Source of the DNA: Przewalskia tangutica
Lineage: Eukaryota > Streptophyta > Magnoliopsida > Solanales > Solanaceae
NCBI GenBank assembly: GCA_029844215.1
Contig: CM056725.1
Location: 30,782,485-30,846,484 of the forward strand
Reading direction: 5' to 3'
Length of the DNA stretch: 64,000 nucleotides
The notes beneath the pieces are model-generated. The model saw nothing but the letters and a program-made list of their open reading frames with translations. It was not told the origin of the DNA and made no database searches. Of the stretch, positions 34,141 to 47,908 are shown one piece after another. Both the position numbers and the translations under genes were made by a program. Within the stretch, counting starts at the first letter, position 1; the number at the start of each line of letters is the position of its first letter.

Positions 34141-37100
34141 TGTCACACCCCGAACCCCGGGCCCGTGACTGGTGCCCTACCTGGGCACCCTTCTACCTTA
34201 ACAATTAAGTAAACTGCGGAAATTAAATAACACCTCATTTTTTTTTAAAACCAACGTACGTGCAAGGCAAAGCCGACAAGGCTGCCATATAATATACATA
34301 ACAAGGACACTACACCGTACATGAGTCCAATCCCACATATGAATACAGACCTCTAAGAGTTATACTGAACTATGACGGGACAAGGCCCCGCCGTACCCAT
34401 AACTGTACAAAGCCTGTACTGAAGGATATATACCAAAAAGATAAACTCCTGGACAGAGGGAGCTATCCAAAAACCCTGAGCAGGATCCTACACCTGCCGA
34501 TCACCAAATCACAGACCTAAACTCGCGCAGATTGAACGCAGCTCGAGGTCAGTACGAAGAATGTACCAAGTATGTGAACAGTAAGTACTGTAATAAAATC
34601 ATAACAGTCTAAACAAAACAGGAGACATGTATGATAGCCAACCTACAGTACATAACACATAAGCAGTCATATCAAGTCAGGGACGCAGGCCCTCAAAGTC
34701 ACTACTCAAATATAACTATGGGTCTCACGCCCATAATATCAATCATGCCCGTGGAATCCTTCCTCACTGCCGGCAGTCCATGATGTAATAACACCAATAA
34801 GGATACATGAACACCCGCCCCTCGTGTCCTAAATGCTCGTGGTCTCATGCCCCTAATCCCACATCGTGAAAAGCATGACCATAGGGTAACACAATCAAAT
34901 CAGGACATATATGATAATCAAATTACAACACATTGTGCCTTACTAACAATGAGAGTAAATGAGTATCCTTACAATATAAAATAGGAAGCTCATGATCAAA
35001 CAGGACCATCCGCGCAGTATCATTTAACCATCCTACTCGGGACTATTTCACCCGCATAGCCGCTTGGACCCGCGTGAGGTATTCCTCGCACGGGACTATT
35101 TCACCCGCGTAAGCCCGCATGCACTCGCATGAGGTATTCATCGCATAGGTCGGACCCGCCCGCACGGGACTATTTCACCCGCATAAGTCCTTACGACCCG
35201 CACGAGGTATTCCTCGCATCGTGGGTAGCAATTCCAGACCGCAAATGCCACTAACCCGGAATGACCAAACGACCGATATACCAATAGCACACAACCGCTA
35301 TTTCAAAGACACATAGGCAAATCCTCAATTAATCAAGCCAAAGTCCTTACCAAGGCACACTTAGAATGATTCACAATCAATCAAGCCAAAGTACTTATCA
35401 AGGCACACTTAGACTAATTCTCAATTAATCAAGCCAAAGTACTTATCAAGGCATACATAGAATAATTCTCTTTTAACAAGTCAAAATACTTATCAAGGCA
35501 CACTTAGACAAATTCTCAATTTATCAAGCCAAAGTACTAATCAAGGCATACATAGAATAATTCTCTTTTAACAAGTCAAAGTACTTATCAAGGCACACTT
35601 AGACAAATTCTCAATTTATCAAGCCAAAGTACTAATCAAGGCATACATAGAATAATTCTCTTTTAACAAGTCAAAGTACTTATCAAGGCACACTTAGACA
35701 AATTCTCAATTTATCAAGCCAAAGTACTAATCAAGGCATACATAGAATAATTCTCTTTAACAAGTCAAAGTACTACGTGCGACATTCTTTTATAAAAGAC
35801 TCCTTTCTATGTAAAGCCCCAAGATACTAACACCGTAGTATCAAGGCGTGTCTATTTTTCAAAGTAAGTTACTACACTTTTAGAAAACTCATTTCAAAGC
35901 TTGAAATCAAGTAACTCCAAATTTTCACAATCTAGGCAACTTATGCCGATTAATCAAAATAGACAACTTTCTAACCTTCCATAAAGCCGTTATAACCAAC
36001 TTCCCATAAAGCCGTTATAACCCTTTTATGGTTTTAGACGATCCATTCCTTCAATAACCAAGAGACTTATACTATTAAAACCAAGTATCACATACTTACA
36101 AATCAAGTTCTTAGCTTTCAAAATACTTCAAGTCTCTAATAGTTAGAAAACAAGTTTTCTTCTACTTTTTAAACCTCAAGTAACTTCACCCTTAACACAA
36201 GTTACTTCTCTTAAATCATGTCATTTCTCCTCTTTTAAATCAAATAAGTAAATCACTCCTTTGACTCCTAAAGTCATCAGAATGACCTTTAGGTTTTAGA
36301 ACTAAGGCACTAGCCAAAAGATTTGGAAACCACTTTTTTAAGACTACATGTACTTTAAGTAAAAATACCTTCACTTTTAAGAATCCAAACTTCATCAAGA
36401 AAACGGATTCTACAACTTACAATCCAAACATCAAAGTACACTCAAGTACATAGAACAAATTCTATTTTAGGCAATCCAAATACAACCAAGGAATGAATCA
36501 TTTAAGAGTAGAACCTACTTTCTTTATCTTAAGGAATCATGCTAAGAGGAGATAGTTCACATACCTTTTCGCTAAATCCACAAGCTGCCGAATACACTGC
36601 ACGTAGAAGTGTCAACCTATAATGGTCACAACAAGGTTATCAACTTCTAGTCTCTATGTAGAATAATACTAAGTATTTAGTCTCTAATTCTACGGAAAAT
36701 CGGGCAAAGACTTCCTTTGTTTCTACTCACTTTGCCACCTTTTCAAGGCCGAATACAATAACCAACAAGCCACATTTAAGGCTCCAAACAACATCCAAAC
36801 AAAGGGGATTACACGCCTTACACTACGTGTAAAATTCCGCCCCACAATTCATACGAAATAGTATAATACTTCTCTAGCCATTCTCGGCCAACATATAACC
36901 AATCACACTACGTTTTTTTCCAATCCTTTCCAATTTCAAGTTCTTAGGTCAACATGTTATATAGTTATAAACCACTTCAACAACTATAATTTCCTTCTTT
37001 ATTCAACATGCGACGACTTAAACTAATAATCAACTTGAATTCCAATCTTAAAGCTAAACATGCTAGTTTTCGGATTAGGGTTACAATAGCCCATAAACAT

Positions 37101-38057
37101 ATCAAACTTCATACTATATAACACATGCTTGCTAAAATCCATAGCTACAACAATAAGTAAGTCTTAACTACTAAAACGACAAAATTTATACCTTTCCAAG
37201 CCCTTAAAATTTCCAAGATCCAAAGTCGCGCCTTAGAAATTCTTAGCTCCTTTCCTTAAGTTCCAATCCGCTCCAAGCACTCCTTAGAGGCCTATGAAGA
37301 ACCCATCTTCAAGTTCCAACTTCAAAGTTGAAGAACTCCCATAGTTTCCGCCTTGCGACTAACGTGAAAATGCGTTTTTTCCGAAATCTTTCTATTGAGA
37401 TATCCTTACAATACCCTAAGGGACATTGGGTTAAAGTCTTGTGGCTAATGGATCAAAACTACAAAATTTTTGTGTGGGATCTAAGGCAAACCCGAGAGCT
37501 CATTGTGAAGCACAAGAGTTTCTCTAAAATTTTCTAAGTGTTAATGAGCTAGTCTTGCACTAGTAGTATACTTATAACACAATGGAGGGCTTAGACTTAA
37601 ACAAATGTGAGGTTAGGATTAGTTTCACTTGGATCAAGCCTAGGTGGACAAGTTGACTTGTCAACAATATCAAGCTTGCAAGACTTATCTTCCAAGATGG
37701 TCAATGACTATTATACCCTTGCATAAATTTCGACCAAGACATGTGAGGGTGCCACGTGTCGCCCTCTCATTCGTCCATAAAATTCCGTAACTCTCGTGGG
37801 CCCCACAAAACGTAAAATTCCTCGGGTGGGCCCCACGTGACCAAATCCGTAAAAATAAATTTCCATAATATTAATAAGTTCCATACTCTTCGAATAATGT
37901 ATTTTGAGAATCCAATTCTCAACAACGAACATTTTTCCTTTCCGACGTCCGGAAGATTTTCCGTCGGAAAAACAATTCTTCCTTTCGTACCAATTTCCAA
38001 GTCTTGTTTCCTTTCGTACATTCTCTTTTACATGTTCTGGACTTACGGGGTGTAACA
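34141..38057 (-). repeat. E4 3' LTR
   Basis: It is the longest LTR here. It contains the GAGGTATTCCTCGCA array at about 35038-35225, the 95-base array at 35320-35770, paired GTTATAAC sites near 35990-36020, and a GGTGCCACGTGTCGCCC dyad near 37748 with an intact CACGTG core. Confidence 0.88.
35320..35772 (-). repeat. 95-base tandem array in the E4 3' LTR
   Basis: AACAAGTCAAA-type units start at 35475, 35570, 35665 and 35759. Each 95-base unit consists of two related halves of about 47 bases, one ending in ATTCTCTTTTA and one in TTCTCAATTTAT. The sister array is at about 40420-40865. Confidence 0.92.
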
Positions 38058-39275
38058 TTCTTCCCCCCTTAGAAACATTCTTCCCCAAATGTTCTTAGTC
38101 GGTTGTCAAGCTATACAAATTCCGGCATAGACTCTATACTATGCCTATCAATCAAATGCACAAGACCAACGATGCCACACACGGGCCACCACAACATACG
38201 TAAACATAACAATGGACCTTCCGTCGTGGTTCCTTCTCACAAAACTCGGTTACAATTTTCCCAAACACGGATCCTTAGAGGTTCCTTTCTTTCCTTACTT
38301 GTCATACTTTCCGTACTTTCAAACTCATCTAGTACACGTACAAAATCTCAAATTTTGTTTCTATTCTCCAATCCTGAGTTACTATCCAAACTTAGCCATA
38401 TTGTTACTTACTTTCCGTTAAGGCTCTTCTCGGTCCTTACGACCTAGTTCGTGGAACGATCCACAAACTCGTACCACAATTAACTAAACTTGGGCATCCT
38501 GCCCCTATCACATAATGGGACCATTTCTAATCGACATCACCCCATTCCATACTACCACTGACGTGAATGAGTCCATAACCCACTCATCACACTTAACTTC
38601 TCATTCTTAGTCGAAATAAATCTCTCTTATTTCAAGGTACTTCTTACCCTACCCCTATTCACGGAGGTTCGCCTCATAAGCCAAAGTATTTCTATCGACA
38701 ATCTTCCTATCGGTCTTACACTTATACGGGGTAATTACAACTTGTGAACTTTATACAACTATAGTCTCAGTTCACCTATCATTCTTGTCAACATTCTTAC
38801 TTCTCACTTTACTAAGCAAAGTATTCCTACCTCTGGGGTACTATTACTTACAACTGCTAGCACCGCTATCTTGGTCAATAACATAATCGCTTCCTCATGA
38901 CTATAGTCTTCTAACCGAAAGCTGAGGCTCTAGTCTTGGGGCCTCAAAACTCGCGCAAGAACTCGGCGATGCGGCACAACATCCAGAAACCACGGCATAC
39001 GCCTATCAACTCTCGAGTCCGACTAGTAGCTCGCTACTCCTTTGCCCTTCAAGGCGCCGCGCTCCTTCGAGGCATAATCAGAATACAACAATACGTCGAG
39101 AGGAATTATCTTACTAACTCATTTCTGTGGCACGATCTCAGTGAGAAGAATAGAAACCAACTCCTAAATGTCCTGTAGCCTCCTCGTTTATGGGTGTGGC
39201 GCGCAACACACCGATAATCAAGACTCTACTAGACACGGTCAGTAAACATTCCGGATCGATCGCTCGATACCACTC
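38058..39275 (-). pseudogene. E4 interior with short gag start and decayed pol tail
   Basis: The interior opens with the purine tract (TTCTTCCCCCCTTAG on the plus strand). About 38440-38620 is the diverged spacer with AACTTGGGC and GGGACCA motifs. A start ATG at 39075 reads MPRRSAAP but meets stops within about 30 residues. No integrase, RNase H, reverse transcriptase or protease motif was found. This is the most reduced interior of the set. Confidence 0.6.
39262..39272 (-). promoter_or_regulatory. E4 primer binding site, altered
   Basis: The minus strand reads TGGTATCGAGC, with the same CAG-to-CG change as in E1. Confidence 0.8.
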
Positions 39276-42180
39276 TGTCACACCGAACCCGACGGATGGT
39301 GCCCTACCCGCACCTTCTACCTTAACAATTAAGTAAATCATGAAATTAAATAACACCTCATTTGTTTTTAAAACCAACATACGCAAGGCAAAGCCATAAG
39401 GCTGCCATATAATATACATAACAAGGACACTACACCGCATATGAGTCCAATCCTACATATGAATACGCACCTCAAGAGTTATATCAACTATGACGGACAA
39501 GGCCCCGCCGCACATAATCAGATAAAGCCTGCATCAAGGATATATACCAAAAGATAAAATCACGACAGAGGAGCTATCCAAAACCCCCGAAAGGATCCTA
39601 CACTGCCGATCACCAAATCGCGTACCTAAACTCACGCAGATGAACGCAGCCGGGGAGGTCAAGAAGAATGTACCAAGTATGTGAACAATAAGTGCGTAAT
39701 AAAATCATAACTAAACAAAACAGAGACATGTATGATAGCCAACCTACAATACATAACACATAAGCGATCATATTAAGTCGTGGACACAGCCTCAAAGTCA
39801 TTACTCAAATATAACTATGGGTCTCACGCCCATAATATCAATCATGCGGTGAGTCCTTCCTCACCGCCGATCCATGATGTAATAACACCAATAAGGATAC
39901 ATGAACACCCGGTCCCCCGTGTCCTAAATGCCTCGTGGTCTCATGCCGGAATCCCACATCGTAAAAGCATGACCATGGGTAACACAATCAAATCCGGGAC
40001 ATATATGATAATCAAATTACAACACATTGTGCCTTACTAACAATGAGTAAAATAAGAGTATCCTTATAATATAAAATAGGAAGCTCATGATCAAACAGAC
40101 CATCCGCTCAGATCATTTAACCATCCTACTCCGGGACTATTTCACCGCGATAGGCCTTTGGACCCGCGAGGTATTCTCGCATGGGACTATTTCACCCGCA
40201 TAAGCCCGCGGACTCGCGTGAGGTATTCTCGCGATAGTGGACCCGCCCGCACGGGACTATTTCACCCGCATAAGTCCTTACGGACCCGCGTGAGGTATTC
40301 TCGCATCGTGGTAGCAATTCCAGAACCGCAAATGCTACTAACCCGGAATGACCCCAAACGACCGTGATATACCAATAGCACAACCGCTATTTCCGGACAC
40401 ATAGGCAAATCCTCAATTAATCAAGTCAAAGTCCTTACCAAGGCACACTTAGAATGATTCACAATCAATCAAGCCAAAGTACTTATCAAGGCACACTTAG
40501 ACTAATTCTCAATTAATCAAGCCAAAGTACTTATCAAGGCATACATAGAATAATTCTCTTTTAACAAGTCAAAGTACTTATCAAGGCACACTTAGACAAA
40601 TTCTCAATTTATCAAGCCAAAGTACTAATCAAGGCATACATAGAATAATTCTCTTTTAACAAGTCAAAGTACTTATCAAGGCACACTTAGACAAATTCTC
40701 AATTTATCAAGCAAAAGTACTAATCAAGGCATACATAGAATAATTCTCTTTTAACAAGTCAAAGTACTTATCAAGGCACACTTAGACAAATTCTCAATTT
40801 ATCAAGCCAAAGTACTAATCAAGGAATACATAGAATAATTCTCTTTTAACAAGTCAAAGTACTACGTACGTACATTCTTTTATAAAAGACTCATTTCTAT
40901 GTAAAGCCCCAAGATACTAACACCCGTAGTATCAAGGCGTGTCTATTTTTCAAAGTAAGTTACTACACTTTTAGAAAACTCATTTCAAAGCTTGAAATCA
41001 AGTAACTCCAAATTTTCACAATCTAGGCAACTTATGCGATTAATCAAAATAGACAACTTTCTAACCTTCCATAAAGCCGTTATAACCAACTTCCCATAAA
41101 GCCGTTATAACCCTTTATGGTTTTAGACGATCCATTCCTTCAATAACCAAGAGACTTATACTATTAAAACCAAGTATCACATACTTACAAATCAAGTTCT
41201 TAACTTTCAAAATACTTCAAGTCTTAATAGTTAGAAAACAAGTTTTCTTCTACTTTTAAACCTCAAGTAACTTCACCCTTAACACAAGTTACTTCTCTTA
41301 AATCATGTCATTTCTCCTCTTTTAAATCAAATAAGTAAATCACTCCTTTGACTTCTAAAGTCATTATAATGACCTTTAGGTTTTAGAACTAAGGCACTAG
41401 CCAAAAGATTTGGAAACCACTTCCTTTAAGACTACGTACTTTAAGTAAAAATACCTTCACTTTTAAGAATCCAAACTTCATCAAGAAAACGGATTCTACA
41501 ACTTACAATCCAAACATCAAAATACACTCAAGGAAGTACATAGAACAAATTCTATTTTAGGCAATCCAAATACAACCAAGGAATGGATCATTTAAGGAGT
41601 AGAACCTACTTTCTTTATCTTAAGGAATCATGCTAGAAGAGGAGATAGTTCACATACCTTTTCGGCTAAATCCACCAGCTAAGCCGAATACACTGCGTAG
41701 GTTGTCAACCTATAATGGTCACAACAAGGTTATCAACTTCTAGTCTCTATGTAGAATAATACTAAGTATTTAGTCTCTAATTCTACGAAAAATCGCAAAG
41801 ACTTCCTTTGTTTCTACTCACTTTGCCACCTTTTCAAGGCCGAATACAATAACCAACAAGCCACATTTAAGGCTCCAAACAACATCCAAACAAAGGGGAT
41901 TACACGCCTTACACTACGTGTAAAATTCCGCCCCACAATTCATACAAAATAGTATAATACTTCCCTAGCCATTCTCGGCCAACATATAACCAATCACACT
42001 ACGTCTTTTTCCAATCCTTTCCAATTTCAAGTTCTTAGGTCAACATGTTATATAGTTATAAACCACTTCAACAACTATAATTTCCTTCTTTATTCAACAT
42101 GCGACGACTTAAACTAATAATCAACTTGAATTCCAATCTTAAAGCTAAACATGCTAGTTTTCGGATTAGGGTTACAATAG
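39276..42180 (-). repeat. E4 5' LTR, truncated
   Basis: It matches 34141 to about 37083 of the sister LTR and stops at GGTTACAATAG, where E5 begins. In the sister LTR the next bases are CCCATAAAC. Confidence 0.88.
40420..40865 (-). repeat. 95-base tandem array in the E4 5' LTR
   Basis: It has the same units and copy number as 35320-35772, with a few single-base differences. Confidence 0.92.
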
Positions 42181-45100
42181 TGTCACGCCCCGAAACCCGG
42201 GCCCGTGACTGGTGTCTTACCCCGGGCACCTTAGTGATACAACATCAGAGTAATCAGCGGAACATAAAAACATAACATGAGACAATGTATATAAAACAAT
42301 AATCAGGAAAACTTGCCTTTCGCATATATAAACAATCTTTTAAAGAGAATGGTTTAATCCTTTTACAAACCCCGCCCACAACGATTACTGCACTTAAGAT
42401 TTGCAACAACTATGACGGACGGGTTCCGCCATACCACGAATGTAAATACCTACAACGACAGGGACTATACCACCGATAAGCTTCCGAGAAACGAGCTTTC
42501 CCAAACGCCGAATCAGGACCCTAAGAGCGAGGATCATCGATCGTGTACCTTTTCCTCGGCATGAACGCAGCCCCGGGAGGTCGAGCATAACATGTACCAA
42601 GTATGTGAAATCAGAAGTACATCAGAATCGAAATCATAGTAGTCTATATAAAGCAGAGACATGTATGATAACCAAACTACAGCTCACAACAACTAAGCGA
42701 TATGTCAAGTCGTGGACTCACGCCTCAAAGTCATCACAATAAGACCGCACGGTAAGTACGAAGGCATAGCCGACTACTAAGACCCCCGCACCACAAATGC
42801 CACAAATCGTATCACGAGGTCTCTAGACCGCACCACAGATCGGCCGCCATCGCCCGCAGATCAATGCGCGCCTATTCTCGAACTCTCGCAGCCCGCATAG
42901 GTCACACACTGCACCCGCATAAGGTATTCCTCGACCTGGTCCTAGACCACCCGAGGTATACCCCGCATCGGCGCACCTAACCTCAGATCCGCCCCGACTT
43001 CGCACCCGCATAGCCCTCAAGGACCGCGATAGTCCTCGGAGACCGTGATAGGAATCCCGCATCAGCTAAACACCCGAATGATCACCAATCTGGAGCATAC
43101 CGCGGCTCGCATAGTCTCAAGGACCGCATAGCCGTATAGACCGCATCAAGGGTGGCAAGCCCTGTATACACGAATGGGGTAGGTGATATAATATGATCTG
43201 ATGGACTTACCTTTTAATAATGTAAGCACAGCAAGAATGACCCTTACATAACAATCACAAGATACTAACACAAGTAGCATCCTAACATGTTTACTTATCA
43301 AATCAACAAGAAAGTATTACAAGGCTATCACAAACCAATACAATCAAGTTGTTCACAAGGTACTTTCTACTAACAAGTTCGAGTATCTAACCCCAACGTA
43401 CTTCATACATTAAATCTTTAAAAGATTCGTTCTATCACATAAGTCACACAATACGTAGTATAAAATAGAGTATTGTTTTTTAAGTAAACCAAAACACTTA
43501 CCTTTGTAAAATCAAGTAACAACATTATTTTCCAAACGCTCGAGTTTGCCTAATTTCAAATGTTCCAGCTTTCTTATTTTAAAAAGGTTTCGTAGTTCAT
43601 AGTCTTATTCATTCAAGAATATAATCCTTTTATTAACCAATTGAGAAACATAAGCCTTACATGTAAGTAGGTTATTCTTATTTATAACAATCTTATTACA
43701 AAGACCATGATCTAGGAAATATCATTTTGTCTTATCTTAGCTTCTATGCAGATGGAAGTTTCTACTGGTTTTAATCATACTTAATTATTCAAAACATTTC
43801 CTTTTGTTAACGCTGCAGTGGTTTGTCGATACACATCCTGATTTCCAAAATCAAGAAACATTCTTAAGCCGTTATACCTAACTTCCCATAAAGCTAGTAT
43901 AACTCTTAAGTTTTCAAAAATACATTACTACACATATTCTTTCAAAATGATTTATAAACCTTTTGAAATACTTCAAGTTCTTCATTAACACATAACAAGT
44001 CAGTTATAATCAAATCAGTTACCTTTCGAAAACCACAACCCATTTTCTTAACTACATAAAGCTGTTATAACCAACTTCCCATAAAGCCGTTATAACACTT
44101 TATGTTTTACAACAATCAAACACATGTACGTCTACCATACTACATAGTTCACACATATCATGCTAGGAGAGATAGGAAGAGGTTCACATACCTCGCGACG
44201 AGTATCGACTAATAGCAAACGCCCAAACAAATGGCTACTCCTAAGCCGTGGATCATTCCACACGTCGCAATTCAACCTATAAGGCCACAAGGCGCTTATT
44301 AACATCGTAGAACATTCTACATAAAATTGAAGACCTCCCCCGCCACAACAGAAATCTCCTCCTCTATCGAGGCCGCCACCAAGCCAACCAGAGGGTTATA
44401 CATCTAACCCGAACGGGTACAATTCTACTATACCGTAATACTACAAGTCTCATCTGAATACACCCCATGTAATTACGATTCGATTCCTTATTCTTCAGCT
44501 TAAGTCAAAAGACATTGCTAACAACTACGTTCGATTCTATATATAGTATACTTCAACTATATATTCTAACAACATGTAATATCCAATTACAATAGGGACA
44601 AGATAATTACCTCGATAAGCCCATAATTATCCGAGTTTAAAGTCGATCCTTAGCAATGTTTCGCTCCTACACCGGTGCTCCGTCTCCGCTCCAAACAACC
44701 CTTAGAAGTTCTAACCAACTTCTACAAAGCACTCCAACTAACCATGGAGATTTTCCTTAGGGTTTCGGTTTTGTGGACCGACGGGAAGTATGATAGTATT
44801 TCGGCTTTTCAGATAGATATAACCTTAGAATACTACAAGGTATAAGGCTAAGGTATTTGGGCATTATAACAATACTTTTGAGAGTATTTCACAACGAGGG
44901 GTACCCACGAGAACACCCCAAGGCAGTGGTGCTTTCGGCGAAGTGGCCTACTAGGAAGGGGAGAGGTGCTCTCGGCCACAAGGCCACAAGAAAGGGAGGG
45001 GAGGCTCTTGGACGAGTCAACAAGAGGGAGGAGAGGGTTCTCAAGACTTAGAGATTTGAGGATGAAGAAGTCTTCAAAGGAGGGGTATTTATAGGTAAGC

Positions 45101-45761
45101 AAAGGCCAACCAAGGGCCAAGATCTAGCCAAGTGCTATGCAAGTGTAGGCCAAGATGTGCCCAAGTGCCCCTAGTCCCTACTCCACAAATCCTCACAAAA
45201 TATCTCACCAACTTGACCTTCAAACGCCCGGGTGGCCGTCCAACTCCACCAACTTGGCGGTGACAAGTGTCGCCCTCTCGTTGGTCCAAAACATTTCATC
45301 TCTCGGAAAATCCGCAAAAATAAGAAAAGACATAGCCGGAATTTTCCCCTCGCAAGTTATGTAAACCGTTTCGTCGCAAAACGACTCTAACCCAGACTCA
45401 GGCCCAAATGTCATTCTACTAAGCCACGCAGGGTGACACGTGTCACCCTCCTAATGGCCCAAAATAAAACATCTTCCAAAAATATCCTCAATGGCCAAAA
45501 TCTCAAAACAAAGTGGGCCTACAAAACCAGAATTCCACCCGTGGCCCCACGTGACCATTTCCAAAATAAAATTCCATAATTCTCTAATATTCCAGAAGTC
45601 CGAATACCAAACTGGGAATCCAATTCCCATTAACGAACCTTTTTCCTTTACAAAACCGAAACTTTTCCGTGGAAAATCACCTCTTTCCTCCTTTCCGATC
45701 TTTCACAGCGTATTCTCGCACGCACGCCCTCGCATACATACCACGAACTACGGGTATAACA
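42181..45761 (-). repeat. E5 3' LTR
   Basis: It has the lineage pattern, with a TATA box at 45086-45093. Its U3 head is composite: a first module (about 45255-45380, GGTGACAAGTGTCGCCC) followed by a second module with a perfect 18-base palindrome at 45431 and a GGGCC-rich block. Confidence 0.88.
45431..45448. promoter_or_regulatory. Perfect 18-base U3 palindrome in E5
   Basis: GGGTGACACGTGTCACCC is a perfect dyad with a central G-box, in the U3 head upstream (on the minus strand) of the TATA box at 45086-45093. Confidence 0.7.
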
Positions 45762-46420
45762 TTCTCCCTCCTTAGAAACATTCGTCCCGAATGTTCCTTC
45801 TAAGTCTCAAAACAACCGTGGCGCCAATGTAGTCTTCACTACTATACTTACGAGAACAATCTCGCCATACCGCCCCGTAAACAATCACAAAAAAATGCTT
45901 ACCTCCAAGTCCACGGGAAACACCTCTAACATCACCAAAATGATACCACTTTTGTCACTTTGCTCGAGGCATTAACCTTCTCAGCGACCCAACAAATGGT
46001 ACCGATCGCATGCGATCACCGGCCGCCGCGACACTCGAACTCTTACTACATTTCGATATCGCTTCAAGATTCAAAACTCGGTTACTATCTCTAACGTGGT
46101 CATTATTCAGGAACACTGATGGATCTTCGATACTTCCAACATAACAATACGGCGACCGGACGCATCGCCTCCTAAGTCTGACGGCAAATGCTAACCTATA
46201 GGCAACCCGCCTATTCTTCACATGAACTCAAAAGGCCCAATGTAACTCGCTAAGTTCCTCTGCTCTCAAAACTCGTCACACCCTAACCACCGTCACTGGA
46301 ACAAACTCAACTAACTACACGAGCCTTGCCAACATCGAACCAATAGACCCCCAACTTGCATTTCTTCCCCAAGGCTTCATAAGACGACATCCGATCACCG
46401 AAATGGTAGCTTAAACACTC
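45762..46420 (-). pseudogene. E5 integrase C-terminal remnant
   Basis: At 45955-46221 the minus strand reads KNRRVAYRLAFAVRLRR and GSIEDPSVFLNNDHVRDSN. VAYRLA and the DPS..NDDHV pattern match the chromovirus integrase tail. The polypurine tract (TTCTCCCTCCTTAG on the plus strand) is at 45762. The rest of pol is absent. Confidence 0.7.
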
Positions 46421-47140
46421 CCAACCGAGACAACGATCCTCACAATACCCCCATCGGCCGACCATCGGTCGAACGCATCCACGAACTCAGACTGTTAACT
46501 AAATTTGGGCCTAACACCTCATGACTCTATCACAAGGCGACCACCACAAACCGACCTCACCACCATACAGCCGCTGGTTGACCCGCAACGTGGCTCTCAA
46601 CCCGACCCGCAACGCCGCAACACACTAGCTTCCCGAGGAAAACTCTCACTAATCACGCTACGAAAACCCAGCGGTCTTCTCGAGCTCAACTACCCTCTCA
46701 TTTTACGCTACTCGTGACTTATCCCAAAACATAGCTCACGTGGCACAATGCACTTATAAGTGGTCAAACATCAACATACGCCTATTACTCGAGATGGCCT
46801 TACCTCTAAGGTCTCTACGCAGAAACTCTAAGGCTCACACTTTCTCTATCCCCAACATCTTACTCGGTTAAACAACCATGATTTCTAATCACAACTAACA
46901 TCACGCTACCGTAACATAGCACTTAAGGTATACTCACCTTATCACATAAACAAAATTCTAGAGGGTTTAGGATATGCTGCATCTAACGCTTTCACTCCCT
47001 ATGTCGTTTAATCGAACCCGCCTGCAGGCGCATAGTTAAGGAAGGTGACGAACTACCCACGTGCATCAAGACAAAATCCTTCTACTAGGTCACCTATTCG
47101 ACATATGGCCCCGACGCCACAGTACAACAAGTATCAATCT
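46421..47140 (-). other. Unassigned spacer of E5
   Basis: This is the homologue of the E1 and E2 spacers, including TTTGGGCCTAACACC near 46503 and GGTTGACCCGC near 46574. No protein motif was recognised. Confidence 0.55.
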
Positions 47141-47711
47141 AAAAGACGACATTCCCGATGACGTCGTCACATGAATCAAAACCCCGAGTCTCGACTCAAC
47201 TCCTGCATACCCCGAACGCATCAATCCCGTGGGGACCTCTTGCACCGGGCGGATGTGCATAATCTAATCACGTGAGGCGACTTGCCTCGGTTACCAGGAC
47301 CTAGCTGCTCGCCCTTCGATGTCCCTCGTTAACCCGCCGATCTCTACGCTTCTACCCGCGTATAAGCCCGCTCATAGGCCATGCTCACGCATAGTCAAGA
47401 ATTACTCTTGTACAACCTCTCTTTAGATAGTCATCAAGACTCGCGTACATCGGTATATTCTCCAGTAGCCACATCCATAGCTAGTAACAGGTCGTCTCTG
47501 CAATCTATATTCTCTGCTCCCAATCGTGGAACCGGTTCAAATATCATGGCCGCAGTAGAATCGCCGCCGTGCTAAACTCGCTGGGCTAGTGACGAGCATA
47601 ACTCCCAACAAAACACCGCCTGTGTGGTAATGGGCTGTGCCCACGCAACCCTCCGAACTCAACTCGCAGCCTCGCCGCTTTGCCCTCCCGGGCGGGCCCT
47701 ACGCGAGGCAT
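47141..47711 (-). pseudogene. E5 gag, internally deleted
   Basis: The start ATG at 47711 reads MPRVGP-like residues, about 200 bases before the primer binding site. The DNA aligns along its length with the E1 and E2 gag remnants. Frame breaks are present and no capsid core was recognised. Confidence 0.55.
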
Positions 47712-47896
47712 AACGATAAGTGGAAAGAATTTCGTCGAGGGTCCAACTTTCAACACCGCTAAGGCACGATCTCGAGTGAGAAGAATAGAAACCATCCTAA
47801 ATATCCTATAGCCTCACGATTATTGGCGTGGTGCACAACACACCGATAATCAAGACTCTCGGATCGATACATGTAGACACTTTCCGAGGATTAATC

Positions 47897-47907
47897 GCTC
47901 GATACCA
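47897..47907 (-). promoter_or_regulatory. E5 primer binding site, altered
   Basis: The minus strand reads TGGTATCGAGC. The LTR start next to it also looks damaged (TCACACGCCC in place of TGTCACGCCC). Confidence 0.75.
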
Positions 47908-47908
47908 C

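Larger units (their letters stand above)
34141..42180 (-). mobile_element. E4: non-autonomous chromovirus in the E3 LTR, 5' LTR truncated
   Basis: The 3' LTR is 34141-38057 (3917 bases, TGTCACACC to GGGGTGTAACA). The interior is only 38058-39275 (1.2 kb). The 5' LTR runs from 39276 to 42180, where E5 interrupts it. The remaining ~970 bases of the 5' LTR are not found after E5 and were probably lost in the deletion at about 48463. Target duplications cannot be checked for that reason. It holds a very short gag start and no recognised pol enzyme. Confidence 0.85.

Noticed and set aside
35320..35772. Regularly spaced repeats that resemble a CRISPR array
   Set aside because: The spacers repeat too, and the array lies in a plant retrotransposon LTR. 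It is an ordinary tandem repeat.
37711..38088. 125-codon minus-strand frame at the E4 LTR end
   Set aside because: It lies in the non-coding U3 head and crosses the LTR terminus and purine tract. Matching frames in other LTRs are broken.
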